Positions 17,857 through 25,611 of a DNA stretch of 64,000 nt are shown one piece after another. The stretch is taken from assembly GCF_947492965.1 (NCBI RefSeq), contig NZ_CANLOZ010000013.1, positions 1 to 64,000 on the forward strand. Reading direction: 5' to 3'. The stretch is from an uncultured Aquimarina sp. (GTDB taxonomy: Bacteria; Bacteroidota; Bacteroidia; Flavobacteriales; Flavobacteriaceae). Position 1 is the first letter of the stretch, and every line of letters begins with the position of its first letter. The translations under genes were made by a program, and so were the position numbers. The notes under the pieces were generated by a model that worked only from the letters and a program-made list of their open reading frames with translations, ran no database searches and was not told where the DNA came from.

Positions 17857-18054
17857 ATGAGAAAAATTTTGAAAATCGAGGGAATTAAACAATTAAATAA
17901 AAACGCTCAGAAGTTTGTTTTAGGCGGTTTTATTACAGAATACGTGTCGTCTTGTGGTCCAACGTCGGATGGTTTAGCTTGCTTAACTGGTTTCCCGCAT
18001 TGTCCTACAGGTTTCTGTTCGGGAGGAGTTTGCTCGCCTACAACTAACGGGTAA
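17857..18054 (+). CDS. Double-glycine-leader Cys-rich peptide (copy 1)
   Basis: 65-aa precursor-like peptide. The leader (MRKILKIEGIKQLNKNAQKF then VLGG) ends in Gly-Gly at residues 23-24, as in substrates of C39-peptidase exporters. The core (~41 residues) has five Cys and the end pattern HCPTGFCSGGVC. The ATG at 17857 is chosen because it starts the conserved leader; the longer frame to 17812 does not. Four similar peptides occur at 37018, 37229, 37647 and 45265. A 14-bp terminator follows at 18107-18143, so it is a single-gene unit. No modifying enzyme or exporter is adjacent. The role (bacteriocin-like, RiPP or signalling) is inference. Confidence 0.75.
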   Translation: MRKILKIEGIKQLNKNAQKFVLGGFITEYVSSCGPTSDGLACLTGFPHCPTGFCSGGVCSPTTNG

Positions 18055-18106
18055 AAAATCCCTGATTTATTTTCTGTATACAAGAACAAATTTCAGAGAA
18101 ATAAAT

Positions 18107-18143
18107 AAAAAGCAGTCAAAACTAAAGTTTGACTGCTTTTTTT
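18107..18143 (+). terminator. Intrinsic terminator of peptide copy 1
   Basis: A 14-bp perfect stem (AAAAAGCAGTCAAA at 18107-18120 and complement at 18128-18141) with a 7-nt loop and a T-run; 52 nt beyond the stop. Confidence 0.88.
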
Positions 18144-18406
18144 ATGGAATAAGCTTTAATTACTAAGTTGATCCTAAATGAAGATGGGTATGGATGATTC
18201 TAATAAACCCTCAAAAAAGTAAATTATGGACTAGATCTATTTGCTCTGTCGTTTTAAATTTTAATCACAATGGTTATTAGATCTATTTTGTAATTAATAT
18301 TGGATCGGAATAGAAAGACAGTTTGTGTTCATTTTCTATTGATTTTTTATTGTAAAATACTATTTAAAATACCTAAGTATTCTTTTAGGGTTTGAATCCA
18401 TTTTTC

Positions 18407-18414
18407 TACTTTTG
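18407..18414 (+). promoter_or_regulatory. Candidate -7 box of the ABC-F gene
   Basis: TACTTTTG matches TAnnTTTG and lies 21 nt before the ATG at 18436. The in-frame TTG at 18412 falls inside this box, which argues that the real start is the ATG. Confidence 0.5.
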
Positions 18415-18435
18415 CCGAAAATACAATTTATTACT

Positions 18436-20061
18436 ATGTTATCAGTTTCTAATCTTTCAGTACAATTCGGTAAGCGGGTTTTATTTGATGAAGTAAATAC
18501 TACCTTTTCCCAGGGTAACTGTTATGGTATTATCGGGGCTAATGGAGCAGGAAAGTCTACATTTCTAAAAATTCTTTCAGGGGTAATTGAACCTACTTCT
18601 GGGCATGTACATTTAGAGCCAGGTAAACGAATGTCGGTTTTAGAACAGAATCACTATGCTTATGATGAGCATACAGTATTGGAAACTGTCATTATGGGAA
18701 ATAAAGAATTGTATAAAATCAAGACGGAAATTGATGCATTATACGCTGATTATACCGATGAAAATGCTGAAAAAATTGGAGAGCTTCAAGTGCAGTTTGA
18801 AGAAATGAATGGATGGAACGCGGATAGTGATGCTGCAACCATGCTTTCTAATTTAGGTATTAAAGAAGATCTGCATTATACAAGCATGGCGGATCTTGAT
18901 ACAAAACAAAGAGTACGAGTGCTTCTTGCACAGTGTTTGTTTGGTAATCCAGATGTTCTGATAATGGATGAGCCTACGAATGATCTTGATTATGAAACAA
19001 TTTCGTGGTTAGAAAACTTTTTAGCTAATTATGATAATACGGTGATTGTAGTTTCTCACGACCGTCACTTCTTAGATTCTGTGTGTACTCATATTTCGGA
19101 TATTGATTTCGGAAAAATTAATAATTATAGTGGTAACTATACTTTCTGGTATGAATCTTCGCAATTAGCAGCAAGACAAAGAGCGCAGCAGAATAAAAAG
19201 GCGGAAGAGAAAAAGAAAGAACTTCAGGAATTTATTGCTCGTTTTAGTGCCAATGTTGCAAAATCAAAACAAGCAACTTCTCGTAAGAAAATGATCGAGA
19301 AATTAAATATTGAAGACATTAAACCTTCGAGCCGTCGTTATCCAGCAATTATTTTTGAAAGAGATAGAGAAGCAGGAGACCAAATTCTAAATGTAGAAGG
19401 ACTAGCAGCTAGTATAGAAGGAGAAATATTGTTCAAAGGAGTAGATATCAATCTAGCAAAAGGAGATAAAGTTGTAGTTTTTTCAAAAGATTCTCGAGCA
19501 ACCACTGCTTTTTATCAGATTTTAAATGACAAACAAAAGGCCGACGATGGTATATTCTCATGGGGTGTTACCACTTCACAATCGTACTTGCCAGCTGATA
19601 ATAGCGAGTATTTTCAAAATGACCTGAATTTAGTAGATTGGTTACGTCAGTGGGCTACTACCGAAGAAGAACGTGAAGAAGTTTACATTAGAGGATTTCT
19701 AGGAAAAATGATTTTTAGTGGAGAAGAGGCTCTAAAAAAATCAAACGTATTGTCTGGAGGAGAAAAGGTAAGATGTATGTTATCTAAAATGATGATGACA
19801 AGAGCAAATGTTTTAATGTTAGATGAACCTACAAACCACTTAGATCTGGAATCTATTACTGCTTTTAACAATTCACTAAAGAACTTCAAAGGAACTATAT
19901 TGTTCACAACCCATGACCATGAGTTTGCACAAACAGTTGCTAATCGAGTGATAGAATTAACACCTAACGGAGTGATAGATCGTTATACTACTTTTGATGA
20001 GTATATGAGCGATAAAAAGATCAAGGAATTACGAGAAAAAATGTATGCCGTGAATGTTTAA
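18436..20061 (+). CDS. ABC-F ATPase, YbiT-like, with one degenerate nucleotide site
   Basis: 541-aa soluble ABC-F protein with two ATPase domains and an inter-domain linker; it resembles E. coli YbiT along its length. Such proteins act on the ribosome. NBD1 (~1-250): Walker A GANGAGKST, Walker B VLIMDEPTNDLD, but the signature loop reads DLDTKQRVRV rather than LSGGQ. Charged linker ~240-290 (QQNKKAEEKKKELQEF). NBD2: signature LSGGEKVRC and Walker B VLMLDEPTNHLD are intact, but the Walker A position reads FSKDSRATT, lacking GxxGxGKST. One composite site (NBD1 P-loop with NBD2 signature) thus stays canonical and the other is degenerate on both sides. The ATG at 18436 matches the family N-terminus (MLSVSNLSVQFGKRVLF). 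Confidence 0.92.
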   Translation: MLSVSNLSVQFGKRVLFDEVNTTFSQGNCYGIIGANGAGKSTFLKILSGVIEPTSGHVHLEPGKRMSVLEQNHYAYDEHTVLETVIMGNKELYKIKTEIDALYADYTDENAEKIGELQVQFEEMNGWNADSDAATMLSNLGIKEDLHYTSMADLDTKQRVRVLLAQCLFGNPDVLIMDEPTNDLDYETISWLENFLANYDNTVIVVSHDRHFLDSVCTHISDIDFGKINNYSGNYTFWYESSQLAARQRAQQNKKAEEKKKELQEFIARFSANVAKSKQATSRKKMIEKLNIEDIKPSSRRYPAIIFERDREAGDQILNVEGLAASIEGEILFKGVDINLAKGDKVVVFSKDSRATTAFYQILNDKQKADDGIFSWGVTTSQSYLPADNSEYFQNDLNLVDWLRQWATTEEEREEVYIRGFLGKMIFSGEEALKKSNVLSGGEKVRCMLSKMMMTRANVLMLDEPTNHLDLESITAFNNSLKNFKGTILFTTHDHEFAQTVANRVIELTPNGVIDRYTTFDEYMSDKKIKELREKMYAVNV

Positions 20062-20089
20062 TAAACAGCTTTTTAAAAAAATATTCCAG

Positions 20090-20120
20090 AAAAACATCTA
20101 CAAGAAGTAGGTGTTTTTTT
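20090..20120. terminator. Bidirectional hairpin, ABC-F / TetR genes
   Basis: Arms 20091-20101 and 20107-20117 pair over 11 bp with one G-T wobble, with A-rich sequence before and seven Ts after. The TetR stop (20122) is immediately adjacent. Confidence 0.75.
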
Positions 20121-20121
20121 G

Positions 20122-20721
20122 TTATTGGACTAAACCTTCAAACTTTACAAACATATATTCCTTAATGGCAGATTCGAGTGTTTTTTGGTTATCGTTAAAA
20201 AAGGTATGATCTGTAATCAGTTGCATGATAAAGTACTCATCTAGTTTGATCAATAGTTCTGGAGATACTGTTTTAAAGATCTTATTTTCAATACCGAATA
20301 TGTAAAATTCTTTTAAGTCTTTTAGTAAGCCTTGTAAAAAATGTTCTACGATATCCCAAGCGCTTGGATAGTGTATCTGTAATTGTTTTAGATAAAAAGG
20401 AGAAATATCTTTTACACCTTCTGCCAATATTTTAGCTAAAGCTTCATACTGATAACCTAAACCCATAATTTCAATAGAAATTTCATTTTTGTACGCCTTA
20501 AGTTGATCTACACGCACTTGGGTAACATATTCAAAAATTTCTTCTTTGGTAACAAAGTATTGATAAATAGTCGACTTACTTTTATTCATCAATTTTGCTA
20601 GATCATCCATGGTAAGCTCTCCAAGCTCGGTATTCCTAAGTTTAGGCAATAAAGCTTGTGTCCATTGTTCTACTTTTTTGCTCTTATCTTTTCTTTCTCG
20701 ATGAATTGATTTTCTTCCCAT
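20122..20721 (-). CDS. TetR/AcrR family transcriptional regulator
   Basis: 199-aa regulator. The N-terminal helix-turn-helix is clear at ~35-60 (GELTMDDLAKLMNKSKSTIYQYFVTKEEIFEYV; note the TIYQYF recognition helix end). The C-terminal helical part is the ligand-binding domain. It is divergent from the desaturase-GMC gene pair, and a 9-bp palindrome lies over the + promoter in the shared 86-nt gap. The simplest reading is that it represses that operon, and perhaps itself, until a lipid-like or aromatic ligand binds. The N-terminal basic segment (GRKSIHRERKDKSKK) precedes the HTH. Confidence 0.9.
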   Translation of the reverse strand: MGRKSIHRERKDKSKKVEQWTQALLPKLRNTELGELTMDDLAKLMNKSKSTIYQYFVTKEEIFEYVTQVRVDQLKAYKNEISIEIMGLGYQYEALAKILAEGVKDISPFYLKQLQIHYPSAWDIVEHFLQGLLKDLKEFYIFGIENKIFKTVSPELLIKLDEYFIMQLITDHTFFNDNQKTLESAIKEYMFVKFEGLVQ

Positions 20722-20723
20722 GC

Positions 20724-20754
20724 TTGGTAATTTGTAAAAATCGAACTATATTTG
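20724..20754 (+). promoter_or_regulatory. Promoter of the desaturase-GMC operon
   Basis: TTG (20724-20726), a 20-nt spacer and TATATTTG (20747-20754): both Bacteroidota promoter boxes with ideal spacing, 53 nt before the GTG start at 20808. Confidence 0.8.
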
Positions 20755-20768
20755 GTTAAATAGTTCGA
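20741..20768. promoter_or_regulatory. Probable TetR operator palindrome
   Basis: Inverted repeat TCGAACTAT (20741-20749) and ATAGTTCGA (20760-20768), perfect 9-bp arms with a 10-nt centre. It covers the -7 box and the likely transcription start of the + operon, so a bound regulator would block RNA polymerase. Confidence 0.8.
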
Positions 20769-20807
20769 AAAAATACATATCTTTTTTCAAACATAACCAT
20801 TTGACAC

Positions 20808-22661
20808 GTGAAAAATCAAGCAGTTTGGCAAAAATATTCTGGAAAGGTTGCCTGGCCTACGATAATCTTATTCGTCTTTCTGTGTTTAGCGTATATGTTG
20901 CTTTGGAAACTTTATAGTAATGGGTTTTCACCAATTTGGACTTCTACTATTGGTGCTGTAATAGCTTACGGAATGTTTACTATAGCGCATGAAGCGAGTC
21001 ATGGTAATATAGCAGGTGGTGTTTCCTCTTTTGAAAAAATAGAACAGATACTCGGATGGGTCTCTAGTTTTTTCTTATTATTTCCATTTTCTGCATTCGT
21101 AGTAATTCATTTGAGACATCATGCTCATACCAATGATCCAGAACATGATCCTGATCATTATGTAAATGGCAGTAATCCATTTTCTATATTTTTTAGATGC
21201 CTTACATTAATTGGTCATTATTTTGGTTTAACCTTCGGGAAAAATAGTATAAAGAATACCGCCATGCGAAATATCAAAAATCAGTCTTTAGTGTTTTTGA
21301 TTTTTATAGTAAGTCTTATTAGTACACTAATTGCGATGGGATATGGAAGTGCGTTGTTTTTTGTTTTCATTTTATCTGCACTGATTGCAGCTCCAATATT
21401 GGCATTTTCTTTTGATTGGCTGCCACATTATCCTCATAATAATCTTGGTAAGTATCACAATACCCGAATTGTAACGATTCCAGGATTAGAATTGGTGTCA
21501 TTATATCAGAGTTATCATTTGATTCATCATTTATATCCTAGAGTTCCCTTCTATAAATATAAAAGTTGTTTTAAAGATGTGGAGTTACAACTTTTTGAAA
21601 AAAAATCAATTGTAGAAGGTTTTAGAAATAAGGATTTAGCTCTGTTAGATAAGAAAAATACGTATGAAGATATCATATCCGGAAGTGTCTGGAATTACGT
21701 GCTTGAAGTTGAAAATGTGTTTCATGAAACCAAAGATGCAGTTAAAATAGTTTTCAAGAATCTAGACCAAATACCTTTTTCTTTTTTGCCAGGACAATAT
21801 GTTGTAATATCGGATTATGTGAGTGATCAATTAGTAAGTAGATGTTATTCCATATGCGAAGATCCGATTACTGGAAAACTAAGTGTGGTCGTTAAAAAAG
21901 TTCCTAAGGGGAAGCTATCTAATCATTTAGTAAACCATACGAAGAGTCGTAAAAAGTTGAGAGTTTCTGGTCCTTTCGGTAGATTTTTATTACCAGAAGT
22001 ATTGGACAGGTCATTTCTCTTTATCGCTGGAGGAAGTGGAATTACTCCAATCATATCAATGATAAAATATGTACTAAGAACATCTAAAAACGAAGTGAAA
22101 CTATTGTATGGTAACAAAAGTAATGAAGATATTATTTTCGCTAATGAATTACAAGAGCTATCGTCTTTATATCCTAATCGATTTAACTATATAAAAAGTT
22201 TACAGCTTTTAGATAAAGAAACACAACAAGGTTACTTGCTAGAAACATCAACGGATACTTATTGTTATGTTTGTGGTCCAGCACCTATGATGGATGCATC
22301 AAAACAAGTATTAACAGCATTAGGGCTGAACAAAAAGTTGATTCATTACGAAGAATTTTCTCAAAATATTGAGAAACTATCTGGAAAGACTCAAAGCATC
22401 TCAGTAGAAGGAAGAGATCAAAGTTTTATATACGAAGGAGATCAATCCGAAAGTATTTTAGAATCCGCATTACGAAATGAGCAACAGCTTCCTTATGCCT
22501 GTAAAAAAGGAGACTGTGGAACCTGCAAAGTACAATTATTAAAAGGCCAAGTGCAGTGGAAACCGTATCAGGATATGGTATTACTAGACAATGAAATAGA
22601 TCAAGGATATATTCTTACCTGTATGTGTACACCAGAAACCGATCTAAAATTAAAATTATGA
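20808..22661 (+). CDS. Fatty acid desaturase-type di-iron enzyme fused to ferredoxin reductase and 2Fe-2S ferredoxin
   Basis: 617-aa fusion. Residues ~1-290: membrane desaturase/hydroxylase domain with four or more hydrophobic segments and His boxes HEASHG (61-66), HLRHH (101-105) and HLIHH (237-241), the di-iron ligands. Residues ~295-520: ferredoxin-NADP reductase-like domain (FLPGQYVVISD, RCYSICEDP, VSGPFGRFLLPE, FIAGGSGITPI, YVCGPAPMMD) for FAD and NAD(P)H. Residues ~530-617: plant-type 2Fe-2S domain (ACKKGDCGTC plus a distal Cys in ILTCM). The enzyme thus carries its own electron chain from NAD(P)H to the di-iron centre. The substrate (acyl lipid, carotenoid or alkyl chain) is not evident. 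The start is GTG at 20808; its stop overlaps the next ATG (ATGA). Confidence 0.9.
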   Translation: MKNQAVWQKYSGKVAWPTIILFVFLCLAYMLLWKLYSNGFSPIWTSTIGAVIAYGMFTIAHEASHGNIAGGVSSFEKIEQILGWVSSFFLLFPFSAFVVIHLRHHAHTNDPEHDPDHYVNGSNPFSIFFRCLTLIGHYFGLTFGKNSIKNTAMRNIKNQSLVFLIFIVSLISTLIAMGYGSALFFVFILSALIAAPILAFSFDWLPHYPHNNLGKYHNTRIVTIPGLELVSLYQSYHLIHHLYPRVPFYKYKSCFKDVELQLFEKKSIVEGFRNKDLALLDKKNTYEDIISGSVWNYVLEVENVFHETKDAVKIVFKNLDQIPFSFLPGQYVVISDYVSDQLVSRCYSICEDPITGKLSVVVKKVPKGKLSNHLVNHTKSRKKLRVSGPFGRFLLPEVLDRSFLFIAGGSGITPIISMIKYVLRTSKNEVKLLYGNKSNEDIIFANELQELSSLYPNRFNYIKSLQLLDKETQQGYLLETSTDTYCYVCGPAPMMDASKQVLTALGLNKKLIHYEEFSQNIEKLSGKTQSISVEGRDQSFIYEGDQSESILESALRNEQQLPYACKKGDCGTCKVQLLKGQVQWKPYQDMVLLDNEIDQGYILTCMCTPETDLKLKL

Positions 22662-24220
22662 ATATCGAACAGGAATACGATTATATAATTATAGGAAGCG
22701 GTTTTGGTGGGTCTGTAAGTGCGTTAAGACTAACCGAAAAAGGGTATAAAGTTTTAGTAATAGAAAAGGGCAAATGGTATCGTCCTGAAGATTTTCCAAA
22801 AACAAACTGGAATCTTAAAAAATGGTTATGGGTGCCTTTTTTAAAATGGTTCGGAATCATGAAAATGTCTTTTTTTAAACATGTAGTAGTAATTTCAGGA
22901 ACTGGAGTAGGAGGAGGTTCTCTGGTTTATGCAAATACATTACCGGTTCCCAAAAAGGATTTTTTTATTTCCGGAAGTTGGAAAAATCTGGCAGATTGGC
23001 AATCCGAACTTGCTCCATTTTATAATATAGCACTAAAAATGCTGGGAGCACAAAAAAATCCCCATTTGTTCGACGGTGACAACGCTCTTCAAGAATTAGC
23101 AACAAGTTTGGATATAAAAAATGATTTTTCTGCAACCGATGTAGCTGTATTTTTTGGCACGCCGAATAAAAAGGTAGCAGATCCATACTTCGATGGAAAA
23201 GGCCCAGAAAGAACAGGATGTAATTTTTGTGGAGGTTGTATGACTGGTTGTAGAATTGGTGCTAAAAACACTCTGGATAAAAATTATTTGTATTTGGCAC
23301 AGCAGCAAGGAGCTCAGATTCTTGCAGAAAATGAAGTGATAGATGTAGTTCCTAACCATGACGAATATACCATTACTTTTAAATCTTCTACAAGATATTT
23401 TCCTAGAAAAAAACGTGTGCGTGCTAAAGGAGTTATTTTTTCTGGAGGAGTATTAGGTACTGTAAAACTTCTGCTAAAATTGAAAAAACAATCTTTACCA
23501 AGATTATCAGATTACTTGGGAGAGGATATAAGAACAAATAATGAAAGTTTGATAAGTGTTACCAACCTTAACGGCACTAAAGATATGTCTAAAGGTGTGG
23601 CAATAGGTTCTATACTTCATACAGATGAGAATAGTCATTTGGAAATTGTAAGGTATGCAAAAGGTTCAGGTTTCTGGCGATTGTCACATTTGCCCTTAAC
23701 TCATGGTAAGAATACCATCGTAAGAGTGATAAAAATCGTTACAAGTTTTATTAAAAACCCATTATCATATATAAAACTTTATACGGTAAAAGATTGGAGC
23801 AAGAGCACAGCAATTTTATTGTTTATGCAAACTTTAGATAGTACCCTGAAATTTAGACTAAATGCTTTTGGGAAGATGAATACTTCTGTAAATGATGGAG
23901 ATAAACCAAGCGCATTTATTTCTGAATCTCTGGGATTAGCAAAACGATATGCCAAAATTACCAAAGGAAAAGAGACTGTTTTTGGATTAGAGCCTTTGGC
24001 AGGTATTCCTTCTACAGCACATATATTAGGTGGAGCGGTAATGTCTGATAATCCAAAAAAGGGTGTGATCGATAAGAATAATCAGGTTTTTGGTTATAAA
24101 AACATGTATATCTGTGATGGGTCAATGATTTCAGCAAATCCAGGAGTAAATCCATCATTATCGATTACTGCTATAGCAGAGCGGGCAATGAGTAAAATAC
24201 CGAATAAATCAGATGTGTAA
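22658..24220 (+). CDS. GMC family FAD-dependent oxidoreductase (cholesterol-oxidase-like)
   Basis: 520-aa flavoprotein. FAD-binding IIIGSGFGGSVSALRL (~10-25), the GMC signature region GTGVGGGSLVYANTL (~85), a Cys-rich NFCGGCMTGCRIGAKNTLDKNYL segment starting ~188 as in cholesterol-oxidase-like enzymes, and the C-terminal HILGGAVM and NPGVNPSLSITAIAERAM active-site/FAD block. GMC enzymes oxidise alcohols to aldehydes or ketones. The ATG at 22658 overlaps the desaturase stop by 4 nt, implying translational coupling and joint function. A plausible but unproven order is hydroxylation or desaturation by the first enzyme, then alcohol oxidation by this one. It converges on the - gene at 24222. Confidence 0.88.
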   Translation: MNIEQEYDYIIIGSGFGGSVSALRLTEKGYKVLVIEKGKWYRPEDFPKTNWNLKKWLWVPFLKWFGIMKMSFFKHVVVISGTGVGGGSLVYANTLPVPKKDFFISGSWKNLADWQSELAPFYNIALKMLGAQKNPHLFDGDNALQELATSLDIKNDFSATDVAVFFGTPNKKVADPYFDGKGPERTGCNFCGGCMTGCRIGAKNTLDKNYLYLAQQQGAQILAENEVIDVVPNHDEYTITFKSSTRYFPRKKRVRAKGVIFSGGVLGTVKLLLKLKKQSLPRLSDYLGEDIRTNNESLISVTNLNGTKDMSKGVAIGSILHTDENSHLEIVRYAKGSGFWRLSHLPLTHGKNTIVRVIKIVTSFIKNPLSYIKLYTVKDWSKSTAILLFMQTLDSTLKFRLNAFGKMNTSVNDGDKPSAFISESLGLAKRYAKITKGKETVFGLEPLAGIPSTAHILGGAVMSDNPKKGVIDKNNQVFGYKNMYICDGSMISANPGVNPSLSITAIAERAMSKIPNKSDV

Positions 24221-24221
24221 G

Positions 24222-24425
24222 CTATTGCTTATTATTTTGAAAGTAACGATACAACAGGAAAATACCATATCCTATAAATGAAATAGAAAGTAAAATTCTA
24301 TAGTTCCATTCCACAGGTGCTGCTTGTAAGTGTTGATATAATCTAAATGTCCCGAATAAGGTTCCAAAAATACCTATGATTAAATCATATTTGTTTTTGG
24401 TTGTTCCGTTATTACTTTCTTCCAT
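24222..24425 (-). CDS. Small two-TM membrane protein
   Basis: 67-aa protein with two hydrophobic segments (~14-30, DLIIGIFGTLFGTFRLY, and ~43-60, ILLSISFIGYGIFLLYRY). It lies 5 nt downstream of the DUF2007 gene in the same direction and is the last gene of that small operon; its stop nearly abuts that of the GMC gene. No function recognised. Confidence 0.6.
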   Translation of the reverse strand: MEESNNGTTKNKYDLIIGIFGTLFGTFRLYQHLQAAPVEWNYRILLSISFIGYGIFLLYRYFQNNKQ

Positions 24426-24430
24426 GGAAG

Positions 24431-24658
24431 CTAAGATAAACTTTTTTCTATGATAGGAACTGCTTCTTCTACATCCGATTTCTTTACAAAAAGCTGAATG
24501 TGATCTGGAATTCCACCACCAAAGCCAGCTGCCATACCTGATTTCATATCATCTCGTGTAATAGAATTTATACCTCCTTCTTGGAGTATATTTTGCAAGA
24601 ATTGTACGTTAATAAAACTTCCTGTATAGACTCTTTCATATTCGCTATCAAAAAACAT
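24431..24658 (-). CDS. DUF2007 (putative signal-transducing) protein
   Basis: 75-aa protein matching the small DUF2007 fold: VYTGSFINVQFLQNILQEGGINSI near the start (an ACT/ferredoxin-like beta-alpha unit for sensing), then IQLFVKKSDVEEAVPIIEKSL at the end. Members are thought to bind ligands or modulate partners, with no proven activity. Gaps of 10 nt upstream and 5 nt downstream place it in a three-gene operon with the membrane proteins on each side. Confidence 0.8.
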   Translation of the reverse strand: MFFDSEYERVYTGSFINVQFLQNILQEGGINSITRDDMKSGMAAGFGGGIPDHIQLFVKKSDVEEAVPIIEKSLS

Positions 24659-24668
24659 AGGTTTTACT

Positions 24669-25388
24669 TTATGCGTTAAAATATTTACTGTCCCATATAG
24701 CAGTATTGAAGTTTTTTCCTAAAGCAAATCCATAAAATAAGACTACAGCGGCAACGGATTTAAACATAAAGAAAAATATCATAACATATTCTGAAGAGGT
24801 GTTTTCTTTACTAAATAATCCTTGAGGTATCATAAAAGTTAATAATACGCTTACCAGAAATGTAAGTACAATTAGATTTTCAAAACTTTTAAAAAACCAC
24901 ATCATCAATTTTCGAAATGGATGAAGGTCTTCTCCCCATTTGTGTATGAGATAATAGTAATCATTACCCATTGGAGCAAATAATAAGGGATCATCTGCAT
25001 TTTCTAACTTAAACAGTTTTGAAGGAGCTATTATCTTGAAGCCTTTTAATTCTAGATCGTGAATTTTTTCCAGGTCTTTTATTTTGGATAATGCTTCTTG
25101 TGGAAGTTTACCTTTAAAATATTTAGAAGCTAAAAAACGAAGTCTGTAATCAATACATATTTTTTTGATTTGGTCGATATGATAGATGTTATTACTATCT
25201 AAATGATCGAATATAAAATCATTTTTTTCTATCGGCGTTCCGTTTTCTAATGTATCTAGGATTCGGCTATCTTTTTGATCTTCTCTACTAAAGATAGCTT
25301 CAACTTGAGATCTCCAATTTGTTTCGTTTTGCTGTTTAGCACGAACTTTTGCCAGCTTTTGTTCAATATTAGTTTTAGGGAATATCAT
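24669..25388 (-). CDS. Hypothetical membrane protein
   Basis: 239-aa protein. The first ~165 residues are soluble and charged (NIEQKLAKVRAKQQNETNWRS..., EALSKIKDLEKIHDLELKGFKI), and two membrane segments follow at ~170-190 (LIVLTFLVSVLLTFMI) and ~203-225 (YVMIFFFMFKSVAAVVLFYGFAL). First gene of the operon with DUF2007 and a two-TM protein. No family recognised. Confidence 0.6.
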   Translation of the reverse strand: MIFPKTNIEQKLAKVRAKQQNETNWRSQVEAIFSREDQKDSRILDTLENGTPIEKNDFIFDHLDSNNIYHIDQIKKICIDYRLRFLASKYFKGKLPQEALSKIKDLEKIHDLELKGFKIIAPSKLFKLENADDPLLFAPMGNDYYYLIHKWGEDLHPFRKLMMWFFKSFENLIVLTFLVSVLLTFMIPQGLFSKENTSSEYVMIFFFMFKSVAAVVLFYGFALGKNFNTAIWDSKYFNA

Positions 25389-25524
25389 TTTCTTTCTCTT
25401 TAGCTCTACTAAATTAAATATTTAGAATCTGGATTCCAAGATTTTAGGGTTTTTAACAACTGTTGAATATAATACTCCAAAATCATCAAAAAAGATGCTT
25501 GGTATTAGTTGTAAAAACAAAAAA

Positions 25525-25591
25525 ACTGTCTGAAAAGTTATTTTAAGTCAAGTGTTTAAGGTACAAGAAACTCTATGCTTTCCAGACAGTC
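25525..25591 (-). terminator. Possible terminator of the beta-propeller gene
   Basis: ACTGTCTG at 25527 onwards pairs with CCAGACAGT near 25582-25591 over about 13 bp with one mismatch; the ~40-nt loop is long. It sits just beyond the 3' end of the - gene at 25612. A similar pair of half-sites occurs at ~30840-30878. Confidence 0.4.
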
Positions 25592-25611
25592 TATTTATAA
25601 AATTATGGTAT

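Larger units (their letters stand above)
18055..18435. other. Intergenic region, peptide copy 1 to ABC-F gene
   Basis: 381 nt. It holds the peptide terminator (18107-18143) and the ABC-F -7 box (18407-18414). The ~260 nt between them are AT-rich with no ORF, tRNA or structured RNA that I can recognise. Confidence 0.5.

Noticed and set aside
17907..18089. 60-codon - ORF over peptide copy 1
   Set aside because: Antisense of a peptide that has a conserved leader and its own terminator.
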